Assembly: GCF_000725485.1 (NCBI RefSeq)
Contig: NZ_JOAG01000019.1
Location: 124,001-188,000 of the forward strand
Direction: 5' to 3'
DNA length: 64,000 nucleotides
Source of the DNA: Nonomuraea candida
GTDB lineage: Bacteria; Actinomycetota; Actinomycetes; Streptosporangiales; Streptosporangiaceae
Part shown: positions 51,576-60,902 of the stretch, piece after piece
Position numbering within the stretch: position 1 is the stretch's first letter
How the letters are laid out: each line of letters starts with the position of its first letter
Notes under the pieces: model-generated
Databases searched by the model: none
What the model was told of the DNA's origin: nothing
What the model saw: the letters and a program-made list of their open reading frames with translations, nothing else
Translations under genes and position numbers: made by a program

Positions 51576-52484
51576 TCAGCCGCCGGGGGCGTACATCACG
51601 TCCACGTCCCACCGGTTGAACCCGAGCGACTCGTACAGCCGGATCGCCGCCGTGTTGCTCTCGTCCACGTACAGCATCGCCTGGGCGAGGCCGCGGGAGC
51701 GCAGGTGGCCCAGGCCGGCCAGGGTGAGGGCCTTGCCCAGGCCGGTGCCCTGCTGGGAGGGGTCGACGCCGACGACGTACACCTCTCCCAGCGGCTCGTG
51801 GCCGTGCTCGGAGGAGCCGTGGATCTTCGTCCAGTGGAAGCCGGCCAGCCGGTCGCCGCGGAAGGCCAGGAAGAAGCCGGCCGGGTCGAACCAGGGCTCC
51901 TGCTCGCGCCGCCGCAGGTCGTCCATCGTCCAGGCGCCCTGCTCCGGGTGGTGGGCGAAGGCGGCGGCGTTGACCTTGAGCCAGGCCTCCTCGTCCTGCC
52001 CGGGCACGAACGTGCGCAGGCTCACCCCCGGCGGCAGCGTGGAGGCGGCCAGCGGGGCGTACAGCGAGCGGCGCATCTGCCACAGCGAGCGCACGCGGTC
52101 GAAGCCGAAGGTGGCCGCCAGCGCGCCCGCGCCCGCGTGGTCGCCGTGGGCCCACAGGCGCGGCCTGCCGTCCGTCAGGTCCATGACCGCGCCGAGCAGG
52201 CGCGCGCCGTGCCCGCGCCGCCGGAAGGCCGGGTGGATGACCAGCTCCACGCTCGGCCCCTCCACCTCGTCGGTGGGATCGACGTGCGCGTAGCCCGCCA
52301 GGTCCGTCTCCGACCACAGCAGCAGGGAACGGGCCTGCGGATCGCCGCCGTAACGCAGGTGGAGCATCACGTGCTCGTTCAGCGGGCGGACGCCGTCGGC
52401 CTCCGTCGCCGCCTCGACCAAGGCGAGCACCTTGGTGATCTCCTGGTCATCCAGCCGTTCCCTGATCTCCACGCGCGCGTTCAC
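51576..52484 (-). CDS. mshD: Mycothiol synthase
   Basis: A 302-residue protein of two GNAT acetyltransferase domains, transferring acetyl to Cys-GlcN-Ins as the last step of mycothiol synthesis. Domain 1: VELVIHPAFRRRGHGARLL; domain 2: VYVVGVDPSQQGTGLGKALT and YVDESNTAAIRLYESLGF, ending DVMYAPGG, as in MshD. The start is GTG 52484 (VNARVEIRERL); an ATG at 52523 is less likely. It is divergent from the 5'-nucleotidase gene. Confidence 0.94.
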   Translation of the reverse strand: MNARVEIRERLDDQEITKVLALVEAATEADGVRPLNEHVMLHLRYGGDPQARSLLLWSETDLAGYAHVDPTDEVEGPSVELVIHPAFRRRGHGARLLGAVMDLTDGRPRLWAHGDHAGAGALAATFGFDRVRSLWQMRRSLYAPLAASTLPPGVSLRTFVPGQDEEAWLKVNAAAFAHHPEQGAWTMDDLRRREQEPWFDPAGFFLAFRGDRLAGFHWTKIHGSSEHGHEPLGEVYVVGVDPSQQGTGLGKALTLAGLGHLRSRGLAQAMLYVDESNTAAIRLYESLGFNRWDVDVMYAPGG

Positions 52485-52592
52485 AGAACGAACTCTAGGC
52501 GTCCCCCTGGCAAAAGACGCCATGGATCAGCCGTGCAGTTCGTTACCTTTGCGACATCGACTGCATAGGTTCCACCCGTAACGTCTGTGGCC

Positions 52593-54383
52593 ATGACGTC
52601 GTCTCGTTCCTTCCTCCGGGTGGCACTGGCCGGAGCCGTCGCCTCGGGCGCGGTCCTGCTCGCCACCCTCCCGGCGGACGCGAGCAAGGCCGCCAGGACG
52701 GTTCCCGTCCGGCTGCTCTCGCTCAATGACTTCCACGGCAACCTCGAACCCCCGACAGGCTCGTCCGGCCGCATGGTGGACGAGCACGGCCACACGGTCG
52801 ACGCGGGCGGCGCGGCCTACGTGGCCACGCACATGAAGGCCCTGACCGACGGGAACACCATCGCGGTGGCCCAGGGCGACCTCATCGGCGCCACCCCGCT
52901 GATCTCGGCCGCCTACCACGACGAGCCCTCGATCGAGTTCCTCGACAAGCTGGGGCTCAAGGTGGCCGCGGTGGGCAACCACGAGTTCGACGAGGGGTAC
53001 GCCGAGCTGCGGCGGATCATGGACGGCGGCTGCCACCCGGTGGACGGCTGCTCGCCCGCCGGCCCGTGGAAGGGCGCGAAGTTCGACTACGTGGGCGCGA
53101 ACGTGCTGTTCAAGAACCCGCACGAGAAGACCGACGCGCTCGCGGCCCTCGGCGGCTCGAAGTCGCCCGAGGTCAAGAAGGTGCTGGCCGACTGGGGCGT
53201 GCCCGCGCTGCCGCCGGTCAGCGTCAAGTGGATGAACGGCGTGCCGATCGGCTTCATCGGGCTGGTCACGAAGACCACCCCGAACATCGTCGGCAGCGAG
53301 GGCATCAAGGACCTCAAGTTCGTCGACGAGGTCAAGGCCGCGAACGTGGCCTCCAAGCTGCTCAAACTGGTGGGCGTCAAGGCCCAGGTCGTGCTCGTGC
53401 ACGAGGGCGACCAGGTGAACGCCGGCCAGTCGCCCGACGCCTGCGCCGCCGTGCCGGGGGCGGGCAACCGCATCGCCACGCAGGTGGACGCCGAGATCGA
53501 CATGGTGCTGAGCGGCCACTCGCACCAGGCGTACCTGTGCCAGGTCAAGGACCCGGCGGGCAACGACCGCCTCTACTCGCAGGGCGGCTCGTTCGGGCGG
53601 GTCATCACGCAGATCGACATGAGGGTCAATGTCAGGACGCGCGACATCGACCGCGCCTCCGTGGTGGCCGACAACCACGTCGTGACCCGTACGGTCGCCG
53701 CCGACCCCGAGATCTCGGCGTTCGTGCAGACGTGGAAGGAGCGGGTCGCGTCCGTCGCGAACAAGGCGATCGGCACCATCACCGCCGACATCACGAACAC
53801 GGCCGCGCCCTCCGGGGAGTCCCCGCTCGGCAACCTCATCGCCGACGCCCAGCTCGCCGCCGCCAGGACCGGCGGCAACGCGCAGATCGCGCTGATGAAC
53901 CCCGGCGGTGTACGGGCCTCCCTGACGTACGCCTCCTCGCCCGCGAACGAGGGCGACGGCGTCGTCACGTACGGCGAGGCGTTCGTCGTGCAGCCGTTCA
54001 ACAACCTGGTGCAGGTCGTCACGCTGACCGGCGCCCAGCTCAAGACGGTGCTGGAGCAGCAGTTCCCCGGCGGGCCCAACAACCAGGCGTTCCCCAAGAT
54101 CCTGCAGCCGTCGGCGAACTTCACCTACACCTACAGCCGCAGCGCCGCCTGGGGCTCGAAGGTCTCCGACATGAAGATCGACGGCGTGCCGGTGACGGAC
54201 ACGCAGGCGATCCGGGTCTCGGCCAACAACTTCCTGGTGGGCGGCGGTGACGCGTTCCCCGCCTTCCTGGACGGCACGGACCTGTGGAGCGGGCCGCTGG
54301 ACATCGACGCCTTCGCCGCGCACCTCGGCGGGAACAGCCCGGTCGCGCCGCCGGCCACCGACCGCATCACCGTCGCGCCCTAG
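52593..54383 (+). CDS. Secreted 5'-nucleotidase / metallophosphatase
   Basis: A 596-residue exported enzyme. Signal peptide at residues 1-31 (SFLRVALAGAVASGAVLLAT). The calcineurin-like metallophosphatase domain shows LLSLNDFHGNLEP, AQGDLIGATP, VGNHEFDEGYAE and LSGHSHQAYLC; the C-terminal 5'-nucleotidase domain shows ESPLGNLIADAQL, NPGGVRAS and SANNFLVGGGDAFP. It releases phosphate from nucleotides outside the cell. A promoter-like TTACCT-17-TAGGTT lies upstream. Its last four bases overlap the convergent MazG-like gene. Confidence 0.93.
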   Translation: MTSSRSFLRVALAGAVASGAVLLATLPADASKAARTVPVRLLSLNDFHGNLEPPTGSSGRMVDEHGHTVDAGGAAYVATHMKALTDGNTIAVAQGDLIGATPLISAAYHDEPSIEFLDKLGLKVAAVGNHEFDEGYAELRRIMDGGCHPVDGCSPAGPWKGAKFDYVGANVLFKNPHEKTDALAALGGSKSPEVKKVLADWGVPALPPVSVKWMNGVPIGFIGLVTKTTPNIVGSEGIKDLKFVDEVKAANVASKLLKLVGVKAQVVLVHEGDQVNAGQSPDACAAVPGAGNRIATQVDAEIDMVLSGHSHQAYLCQVKDPAGNDRLYSQGGSFGRVITQIDMRVNVRTRDIDRASVVADNHVVTRTVAADPEISAFVQTWKERVASVANKAIGTITADITNTAAPSGESPLGNLIADAQLAAARTGGNAQIALMNPGGVRASLTYASSPANEGDGVVTYGEAFVVQPFNNLVQVVTLTGAQLKTVLEQQFPGGPNNQAFPKILQPSANFTYTYSRSAAWGSKVSDMKIDGVPVTDTQAIRVSANNFLVGGGDAFPAFLDGTDLWSGPLDIDAFAAHLGGNSPVAPPATDRITVAP

Positions 54384-54712
54384 CCGGGCCCTGGGCCCGT
54401 CTCCTCGGGGCGGGCCCAGGTCAGCCACTTGCGCGCGATCTCCGTCTCCAGGTCGACCCCGTGGTGGCGGGCCATGAGCAGCACGTGGCACACCACGTCG
54501 GCCAGCTCTTCGCGGAAGCCCGCGTCGAGCTCCTGCTCGGTGCGGCCCTTCTTCCTGGCCCTGCCGGTGAGCATGAGGAACGCCTGGGTCAGCTCGCCGA
54601 CCTCCTCCTGGAGCTTGAGCAGGAACCAGGTCTCGTCACGCTCGATGCCCACCGAGGCCGCGTAGCGCTGCGAGATGGCCTCGATCTCCTCGGAGAGCTC
54701 GCGCAGGTGCAT
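54380..54712 (-). CDS. MazG-like nucleotide pyrophosphohydrolase
   Basis: A 110-residue all-alpha NTP pyrophosphatase. The metal-binding EExxE...ExxD pattern appears as LQEEVGELTQAFL and REELADVVCHVLLMA, with a basic GRARKKGRTEQ loop between. Proteins of this type hydrolyse non-canonical or excess NTPs. The stop overlaps that of the nucleotidase gene (CTAG). Confidence 0.88.
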   Translation of the reverse strand: MHLRELSEEIEAISQRYAASVGIERDETWFLLKLQEEVGELTQAFLMLTGRARKKGRTEQELDAGFREELADVVCHVLLMARHHGVDLETEIARKWLTWARPEETGPGPG

Positions 54713-54773
54713 GCCGCCGAGTCTAGGCCCGCCCGGAGCCGCCCGCAGGCCGCCCGGCGGCCGCCCGGGGGCG

Positions 54774-56204
54774 TCACTCCCGGGCGGGAGGAGCGGGTCC
54801 CGGCCGGCCGGCGCGGCGGGTGCGCACGAGGTCGTACAGGGCGGCGGCCAGGGCGATGCAGACCGAGGAGACGACCACGACCAGGCCGTGCTCGAAGGCC
54901 GTCGCCCAGCCCTCGGCCAGCGAGCCGAAGAAGGTCGTGCCCGCCGCCGCGATGCCGATGGCCGAGCCCAGCCGCTGCCCGGTCTGCAGCACCCCGGCCG
55001 CGCTGCCCCCGCCCTCCGGCGGCACCTCCGACAGCGTGATGGCCTGGTTGGGCGCGATGACCAGGCCGCTGCCCATGCCCGCGACCAGCAGCGGCAGCGC
55101 GGTCGCCAGCCCCGCCGCCGGTCCGGGCACGAGCGCGGTGGCGCCCATGGTGGCCAGCAGCCCGGCGATCACCATGGTCAGCCCGATGGCGACCAGGCGC
55201 CGGCCCATGCGCGAGACGAGGCGCCCGCCGAGCAGGGCGGCCGAGGCCGAGCCGAGCGCGAACGGCGTGATCGCCAGGCCCGCCAGCAGCGCGCTGTAGC
55301 CGTGGCCGCTCTGGAGGTAGAGCGTGAAGATGAAGAAGATGCCGGTGAAGCCGGCGAAGTAGAACAGCGCGATGGCCGAGCCCAGGCTGTAGGAGCGCTT
55401 GCGGAACAACGTCAGGTCGACCAGCGGCTCGTGGCGGTAGAACCGCTCCCAGAGCACGAACCCCGCCAGCACCGCCAGCGCGCCCGGCACGAGCAGCCAC
55501 TTGGCCGGGCTCTCCCACTGGTGCCGCTGGATGAACGGCAGCAGCAGCGCCGCCACGCCGATCCCGAGCAGCAGCACGCCCACCGGGTCCATGCTCGGGG
55601 GCCTGCGGTGGACGAGTTGCGGGCGCGGCAGCAACCGCCAGGCCAGCGGCAGCAGCACGGCCCCGATGGGCAGGTTCACCAGGAACACCCACCGCCAGCC
55701 GAAATCGGCCCCGAACACGGTCACCAGCGCGCCGCCGATGAGCGGCCCGGCGGCCGTGGACACGCCGATGGTGGCGCCGAGCGCGCCGAAGGCGCGGGCC
55801 CGCTCGTACCCCTGGAACATCTGCTGGATCAGGCCCGAGACCTGCGGGTTCAGCATGCCGGCCGCCATGCCCTGGACCAGGCGGGCCACGATGAGCACGT
55901 GCATGTTCCAGGCGAAGCCGCAGAACGCGCTGGAGAGCGTGAACAGCGCCACCGCCCACAGGAAGACCGTCCGGCGGCTCCTGGCGTCGCCCAGCCGCCC
56001 GGCGGGGACCAGGAGGAGGCCGAAGGTGAGCGCGTAGCCGGACAGCGTCCACTGCAACCCGTCGTCCGTGGCGTGCAGGCCCTCGCGGATCGAGGGCAGG
56101 GCGACGTTGACGATGCTCACGTCGAGCCCCGTCATGAACGCGGCGACCAGGCACACGGCCAGCGCCCGCCGCCGCGTGCCGTGCTCCCCGGCCGCCCCCT
56201 CCAC
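54774..56204 (-). CDS. MFS drug exporter of the EmrB/QacA (DHA2) type
   Basis: A 476-residue transporter with 14 predicted membrane segments. Motifs are FMTGLDVSIVNVALPSI (D1 of DHA2), LLVPAGRLGDARSRRTVF (motif A) and GPLIGGALV (motif C). It should export hydrophobic drugs or metabolites by proton antiport. The start is ATG 56204 (MEGAAGEHG); it is divergent from the nucleobase permease. No regulator is adjacent. Confidence 0.92.
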   Translation of the reverse strand: MEGAAGEHGTRRRALAVCLVAAFMTGLDVSIVNVALPSIREGLHATDDGLQWTLSGYALTFGLLLVPAGRLGDARSRRTVFLWAVALFTLSSAFCGFAWNMHVLIVARLVQGMAAGMLNPQVSGLIQQMFQGYERARAFGALGATIGVSTAAGPLIGGALVTVFGADFGWRWVFLVNLPIGAVLLPLAWRLLPRPQLVHRRPPSMDPVGVLLLGIGVAALLLPFIQRHQWESPAKWLLVPGALAVLAGFVLWERFYRHEPLVDLTLFRKRSYSLGSAIALFYFAGFTGIFFIFTLYLQSGHGYSALLAGLAITPFALGSASAALLGGRLVSRMGRRLVAIGLTMVIAGLLATMGATALVPGPAAGLATALPLLVAGMGSGLVIAPNQAITLSEVPPEGGGSAAGVLQTGQRLGSAIGIAAAGTTFFGSLAEGWATAFEHGLVVVVSSVCIALAAALYDLVRTRRAGRPGPAPPARE

Positions 56205-56311
56205 GGGCTTCTGGTTCCCCTGCCGATCACGAAATATCGCCCGTCAAGGCTTTCTTTGCCCCCATCCAGCGAGTCTTCGTTTCGCGGCAAAAGCCGGGTA
56301 ACGTGCCGATC

Positions 56312-57715
56312 ATGAGCACGACGGCGGTCGAGCGGAACGGCATCAACGCGGTTCCCGAAAGCGAGCGGCACGGCCGGCCGCGAGACCTGTTCTGGCCCTG
56401 GGCCGGCGCCAACCTGTCCCTGTTCGGCGTGGCCTTCGGCGTCTACGTCGTCGGGCTCGGGCTCGGCGTGGTGCCCGCCATCCTCACCGGCGCGCTCGGG
56501 TACGTGCTGTCGTTCCTGCTCGTGGGCCTGGTCGCGATCGGCGGCGCGCGCTCCGGCGTGCCGACGATGACGCTGGGCCGGGCGCCCTTCGGCTACCAGG
56601 GCAACAAGCTGCCCACGCTCTTCTCCTACGTGTCGAACGTGGGGTGGGAGATCGTGCTCGTCACGCTCGCGGCACAGGCCGGCGCGGAGATCCTCAAGCG
56701 GGTCGCGCCCGGCGTGCCCACGACGACGACCACCGCCGTCTGCTTCGCGGTGGCGGCCGTCGCGGTGATCGCGGTCGGCGTGTACGGGCACGCGATGATC
56801 ATGGTCGTGCAGCGCTACCTGACGTACGTGTTCGTCGTGCTGACCGTCGTCTACCTGGTCCTGATGGCCCCCAGGCTCGGCGTCTCGCTGGAGACCACGG
56901 CCGGGCCCGGCGGCTGGGCCGGCGGGGTCATCTTCGCCATGACCCTGCTCGGCCTGGGCTGGGTCAACTGCGGCGCCGACTACTCGCGCTACCTGCCGGC
57001 GGGCTCCCGGCCCCGCTCGGTGGCCCTGTGGACGACGCTCGGGGGCGCGCTGCCGCCACTGGTGCTGCTCGTGTTCGGCGTGCTGCTGGCGGGCGGCGAC
57101 GCGCAGGTGGCCGAGGCGGCGGGCGCCAACCCGGTGGCGGCGCTGGCCGCGGCGCTGCCGACGTGGTTCCTGCTGCCGTACCTGCTGACCGCCATCGGCG
57201 GCTTCCTGGCCGGGGCGATCATGGACATCTACTCGTCCGGGCTGTCGATGCTGGCCCTGGGCGTGCCGGTCAGGCGGCACCACGCGGTGCTGATCGACGG
57301 GCTGCTCATGGTGCTCGGCGGCTACTACCTGCTGTTCGTCTCCACCAGCTTCCTGGCCACCTTCCAGGCGTTCCTGGCCATCGTGGGCGTGGTGATGGCC
57401 GCCTGGGTGGCGATCTTCCTGGTGGACATGTGGCGGCTGCGGGCCGGCGGCAGGGCGTACGACGAGCGGCTGCTGCGGGCGGGCGCGCCCGCGGTCAACG
57501 GGGCCGGACTGGTGTCGCTGGTGGTGGCCTCGGCCGTGGGGCTCGGGCTGATCACCTCGGCCGACGAGAACATCGCCCGGGTCGTCGGCTTCCTGATGAG
57601 CGAGGAGCTGAGGGGCGGCACCTTCGGGTCGGCGAACATCGGCGTGGTCATCGCGCTCGTGCTGGCCGGGCTGCTGTACTTCCTGATCACGGCGGTCACG
57701 AGGCCGCGTACCTGA
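56312..57715 (+). CDS. NCS1-family purine/cytosine permease
   Basis: A 467-residue permease with 12 predicted membrane segments. Landmarks: LFWPWAGANLSLFGVAFG, TMTLGRAPFGYQGNKLPTLF, GWEIVLVTLAAQ and GLGWVNCGADYSRYLPAGSR, matching CodB/purine-cytosine permeases. It imports nucleobases or related ring compounds. TAACGT ends seven bases before ATG 56312, with TTCGTT 17 bases further upstream, so the mRNA may be leaderless. Confidence 0.9.
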   Translation: MSTTAVERNGINAVPESERHGRPRDLFWPWAGANLSLFGVAFGVYVVGLGLGVVPAILTGALGYVLSFLLVGLVAIGGARSGVPTMTLGRAPFGYQGNKLPTLFSYVSNVGWEIVLVTLAAQAGAEILKRVAPGVPTTTTTAVCFAVAAVAVIAVGVYGHAMIMVVQRYLTYVFVVLTVVYLVLMAPRLGVSLETTAGPGGWAGGVIFAMTLLGLGWVNCGADYSRYLPAGSRPRSVALWTTLGGALPPLVLLVFGVLLAGGDAQVAEAAGANPVAALAAALPTWFLLPYLLTAIGGFLAGAIMDIYSSGLSMLALGVPVRRHHAVLIDGLLMVLGGYYLLFVSTSFLATFQAFLAIVGVVMAAWVAIFLVDMWRLRAGGRAYDERLLRAGAPAVNGAGLVSLVVASAVGLGLITSADENIARVVGFLMSEELRGGTFGSANIGVVIALVLAGLLYFLITAVTRPRT

Positions 57716-57749
57716 GCGGCGGGGGTGTCCGTCAGGTTACGCTCGGTGA

Positions 57750-58232
57750 GTGACCATGGACGTTCCGCTGCGGATGCTGAGGTGGGCGGTGCACGTCACG
57801 GCCTGCGGGCTGCTCGCGATCGCCGTGACCGGCGCGCTGCGCGAGGGCCGCCCGGCCGTGGCCCTGGAGGGCGCGCTGCTCGGCCTGCTGTACGCCGCCG
57901 GCCCGCTCGTCTTCCTGGGCCGGCCCGTCGGGGAGCGGGTGTGGCTGGGCGTGGTGACCGTGGCGTGGATCGTGCCGGCCGTGGCGGCGCCGTCGTTCGT
58001 GTGGCTGGCCTTTCCGCTGCTCTTCGCCTACCTGCACGTGCTGCCGTTGTGGGGGGCGATGTTCGGGGTGGCGGTGCTGACGTCGGCGGCGGTCCTGGCG
58101 GCGGCCTGGCACGCGGGCGGGCTCAGCGTGCCGCTGCTGGTCGGGCCGGGGCTCGCGGCGGTCGTGGTGACGCTGCTGGCGCTGGCCTGCAAGGCGCTGC
58201 ACGCCGAGGCCGAGCGGCACCGCGCGAAGTGA
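57750..58232 (+). CDS. Membrane protein resembling a truncated sensor-kinase input domain
   Basis: A 160-residue protein with five hydrophobic segments (for example ITACGLLAIAVTGAL-like, LVFLGRPVGERVWLGVV, VWLAFPLLFAYLHVLPLWG). The last residues, CKALHAEAERHRAK, correspond to the linker that in NarL-type histidine kinases continues into the DHp helix, but a stop follows at once. No kinase domain occurs downstream in any plus-strand frame. It may be a shortened sensor or a 3'-deleted gene. GTG 57750 or ATG 57756 is the start. Confidence 0.6.
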   Translation: MTMDVPLRMLRWAVHVTACGLLAIAVTGALREGRPAVALEGALLGLLYAAGPLVFLGRPVGERVWLGVVTVAWIVPAVAAPSFVWLAFPLLFAYLHVLPLWGAMFGVAVLTSAAVLAAAWHAGGLSVPLLVGPGLAAVVVTLLALACKALHAEAERHRAK

Positions 58233-58275
58233 GCCCCCGGACGGTGAGGCTCAGGGCCGCCACGACGGCGTACGG

Positions 58276-60090
58276 TCAGGCCGTCACGATGGCGAAGTCG
58301 GGCGCGGGCCGGTCCAGCACCGCCACCAGCCGTTGCAGCACCGTCGTGTCGCCCTCGCGCTGCACGCCCTCCACGCCCCTGCCCGCCAGCAGGCCGACGA
58401 GCTGGGCCTTGGTCAGCCGCAGCGTCAGGTCCGCGGCGGCCCCGTCGCGCGGCGCGGGCTGCTGCACGAACACGCCGTTGGCCAGCGTCGTACGGTAACG
58501 CTCCCCCAGGTCGGTCAGGTGCCAGTCGATGGCCAGCCGCTCGTGCCAGGCGCGCGGCCCGTCCACGCGGACGGCGATCGAGTCGAAGATCTGCTCCACG
58601 GTCAGCGCGTTGAAGAAGTCGCGCGAGGCGGGGTCCACGGTGGCGGGCACGATGCCGTCGGCCAGCTCCATCGCCCCCATGAGGTAGCAGTTGCGCCAGG
58701 TGGCGTTCTCCGCGCCGTGCCCGAGCCGGGTGTAGACCTCGGCCAGCAGGTCGCGGGCCTCCTTGTTGCCCTCGTCGGCGAAGACGGCGTGGTTGAGGAG
58801 CTGGGCGGCGAAGCGCAGGTCGTTCTCGTCGATGTAGCGCCTGGCGAAGGCGACCACGGCCGCGCCGCCGCCGAGGCACTCGACGTACCGGACGGCGCTC
58901 TCCCTCGGCGGGTGCTCCCACAGGTGGGCGGGGTTGCCGTCGAACCAGCCCAGGTAGCGCTGGTAGATGGCCTTGACGTTGTGGCTGATGGAGCCGGAGT
59001 AGCCGTGCGTGTGCCAGACCTGCTCCAGGTCGGGCGGCAGGCGCACGATCTCGGCGATCTCGGGCCCCGTCAGGCCCTTGTTGAGCAGGCGCACGGTCTG
59101 GTCGTGCAGGTAGGCGTACAGGTCGCGCTGGCGGGTCAGGAAGTGCTCGATGCGCTCGCGGCCCCAGGTGGGCCAGTGGTGCGAGGCGAAGGCCACGTCG
59201 CTCTCCGCGGCGAACAGGGTGATGGCCTCGGTCAGGTAGCGGGCCCAGGCGCGGGCGTCGCGCACGGCCGACCCGCGCAGGGGCAGGATCGTGTGCTGGT
59301 TGTGGGTGGCGTTCTCGGCCAGGCACAGGGCCCGGTGGCCGGGGAAGAACACGTTCATCTCGGCGGGGGCCTCGGCGCCCGGCGTGAGCTGGAAGACCAT
59401 CCGCACGCCGTCGATCGTCTCCTCCTGGCCGGTGCGGGCGATCTCGGCGGTGGGCGGGATGAGCGACATGGTGCCGGTGGAGGCGGTCATGCCGAGTCCG
59501 GCGCCGATCTGGCCGTCGGCGGAGCGGGGCAGGGCGGGGCCGTACATGTAGACGGCGCGGCGGACCATGGCAGGTCCGGCGTAGACGTTCTCGGCGACCG
59601 CGTGCTCCATGAAGCCGGCCGGGGCCAGGATCGGCACGTCGCCGCGGGTGACGCCGCGCACGCCGCCGAAGTGGTCGGCGTGCGCGTGGGTGTAGATCAC
59701 GCCGGTGACGGGGCGGTCGCCGCGGTGGGCGCGGTACAGCCGGAGCGCGGCGGCGGCGCACTCGGTGGAGATCAGCGGGTCGATGACGACGACGCCGCGC
59801 TCCCCCTCGGCCAGCGTCATGTTCGACAGGTCCAGGCCGCGTACCTGGTAGATGCCGTCGGTGACCTCGTACAGGCCCTGTTTCGCGCACAACTGGCCCT
59901 GCCGCCAGAGGCCGGGATGGGCGGTGTCCGGGCAGTCCTCCTGGAGGAAGTCGTAGGAGTCGTTGTCCCACACGACCCGGCCGTCCAGGGTCGCGATCAC
60001 TGCCGGGCTGAGCTTGGCGATGAAGCCGCGATCGGCGTCATCGAAGTCGTCCCTGTCGTGAAACGGAAGGTCTGCCATGCTCAGCCGCAT
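58276..60090 (-). CDS. Alkyl sulfatase (SdsA1/BDS1-like)
   Basis: A 604-residue type III sulfatase: an N-terminal metallo-beta-lactamase domain with THAHADHFGGVRG (two zinc ions) and ASHHWPTWG, a central helical dimerisation domain with GYSGSISHNVKAIYQRYLGW and a C-terminal SCP2-like domain (ADLTLRLTKAQLVGLLAG). It cleaves alkyl sulfates such as SDS to alcohol and sulfate. There is no typical signal peptide. ATG 60090 is used; Met5 (60078) and frames further upstream are possible. Confidence 0.93.
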   Translation of the reverse strand: MRLSMADLPFHDRDDFDDADRGFIAKLSPAVIATLDGRVVWDNDSYDFLQEDCPDTAHPGLWRQGQLCAKQGLYEVTDGIYQVRGLDLSNMTLAEGERGVVVIDPLISTECAAAALRLYRAHRGDRPVTGVIYTHAHADHFGGVRGVTRGDVPILAPAGFMEHAVAENVYAGPAMVRRAVYMYGPALPRSADGQIGAGLGMTASTGTMSLIPPTAEIARTGQEETIDGVRMVFQLTPGAEAPAEMNVFFPGHRALCLAENATHNQHTILPLRGSAVRDARAWARYLTEAITLFAAESDVAFASHHWPTWGRERIEHFLTRQRDLYAYLHDQTVRLLNKGLTGPEIAEIVRLPPDLEQVWHTHGYSGSISHNVKAIYQRYLGWFDGNPAHLWEHPPRESAVRYVECLGGGAAVVAFARRYIDENDLRFAAQLLNHAVFADEGNKEARDLLAEVYTRLGHGAENATWRNCYLMGAMELADGIVPATVDPASRDFFNALTVEQIFDSIAVRVDGPRAWHERLAIDWHLTDLGERYRTTLANGVFVQQPAPRDGAAADLTLRLTKAQLVGLLAGRGVEGVQREGDTTVLQRLVAVLDRPAPDFAIVTA

Positions 60091-60202
60091 GCCCGGAGTT
60101 TCCGACAAATAGCCCAATAAACCCCCTAAATAGGATGAACCTCTGACAAGTGCATGTGGTTGGCTGGTCCTGAGCTGATCGCCGATCGTCCGCGGGGGAT
60201 TC

Positions 60203-60841
60203 ATGGAAGCGTGCGTGTTCGACCTCGATGGTGTGCTGGTGGACTCCGAGCCGGTCTGGGAAGAGGTGCGCCGGGCGTTCGTCGCCGAGCACGGGGGCGC
60301 CTGGCAGGCCGACACGCAGTCCAGGCTGATGGGCATGAGCACCGGCGAGTGGGCCGCGTACCTGCACGAGCTGGGCGTGCGCCTGGCTCCCGAGGAGATC
60401 GCCCGCGGGGTCGTCGAGCGGATGGCCGGGCGCTACCGGGAGGAGGTGCCGCTGATGCCGGGGGCAGTGGCGGCGGTGCGGCGGTTGTCGGAGCAGGTCA
60501 CGCTGGGGCTGGCCAGCTCCTCCCCGCGGCGGCTGATCGACGTGGTGCTGGCGGCCGCCGGGCTGGAGGAGTGCTTCGCGGCGACCGTCTCCACCGAGGA
60601 GGTGGCGCGCGGCAAGCCCGCCCCCGACGGCTACCTGGAGGCGGCCCGGCGCATGGAGGTCGATCCGCGCGGCTGCGTGGCGGTCGAGGACTCCAGCAAC
60701 GGGCTGCGCTCGGCGCACGCGGCGGGCATGCGCGTCATCGCCGTGCCGCACCCGCGCTACCCGCCCGCGCCCGACGCCCTCGCCCTGGCCTGGCGCGTGC
60801 TGCCCGGCCTGGACGCGCTCACCCCCGAGTCTGTCTTGTGA
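60203..60841 (+). CDS. HAD-superfamily phosphatase
   Basis: A 212-residue beta-phosphoglucomutase-like HAD hydrolase: motif I ACVFDLDGVLVDSE, motif II LGLASSSPRRL, motif III GKPAPDGYLEAARRM with motif IV VAVEDSSNGLRSA. The cap domain is helical. The substrate is a small phosphate ester. GGGGGA precedes ATG 60203. Divergent from the alkyl sulfatase. Confidence 0.92.
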   Translation: MEACVFDLDGVLVDSEPVWEEVRRAFVAEHGGAWQADTQSRLMGMSTGEWAAYLHELGVRLAPEEIARGVVERMAGRYREEVPLMPGAVAAVRRLSEQVTLGLASSSPRRLIDVVLAAAGLEECFAATVSTEEVARGKPAPDGYLEAARRMEVDPRGCVAVEDSSNGLRSAHAAGMRVIAVPHPRYPPAPDALALAWRVLPGLDALTPESVL

Positions 60842-60902
60842 CCCCGGCGAGCCGGAGTCGCTCTCGTGGAACGCCGCCGCTCCTGGCTACCATTACGGAA
60901 TC

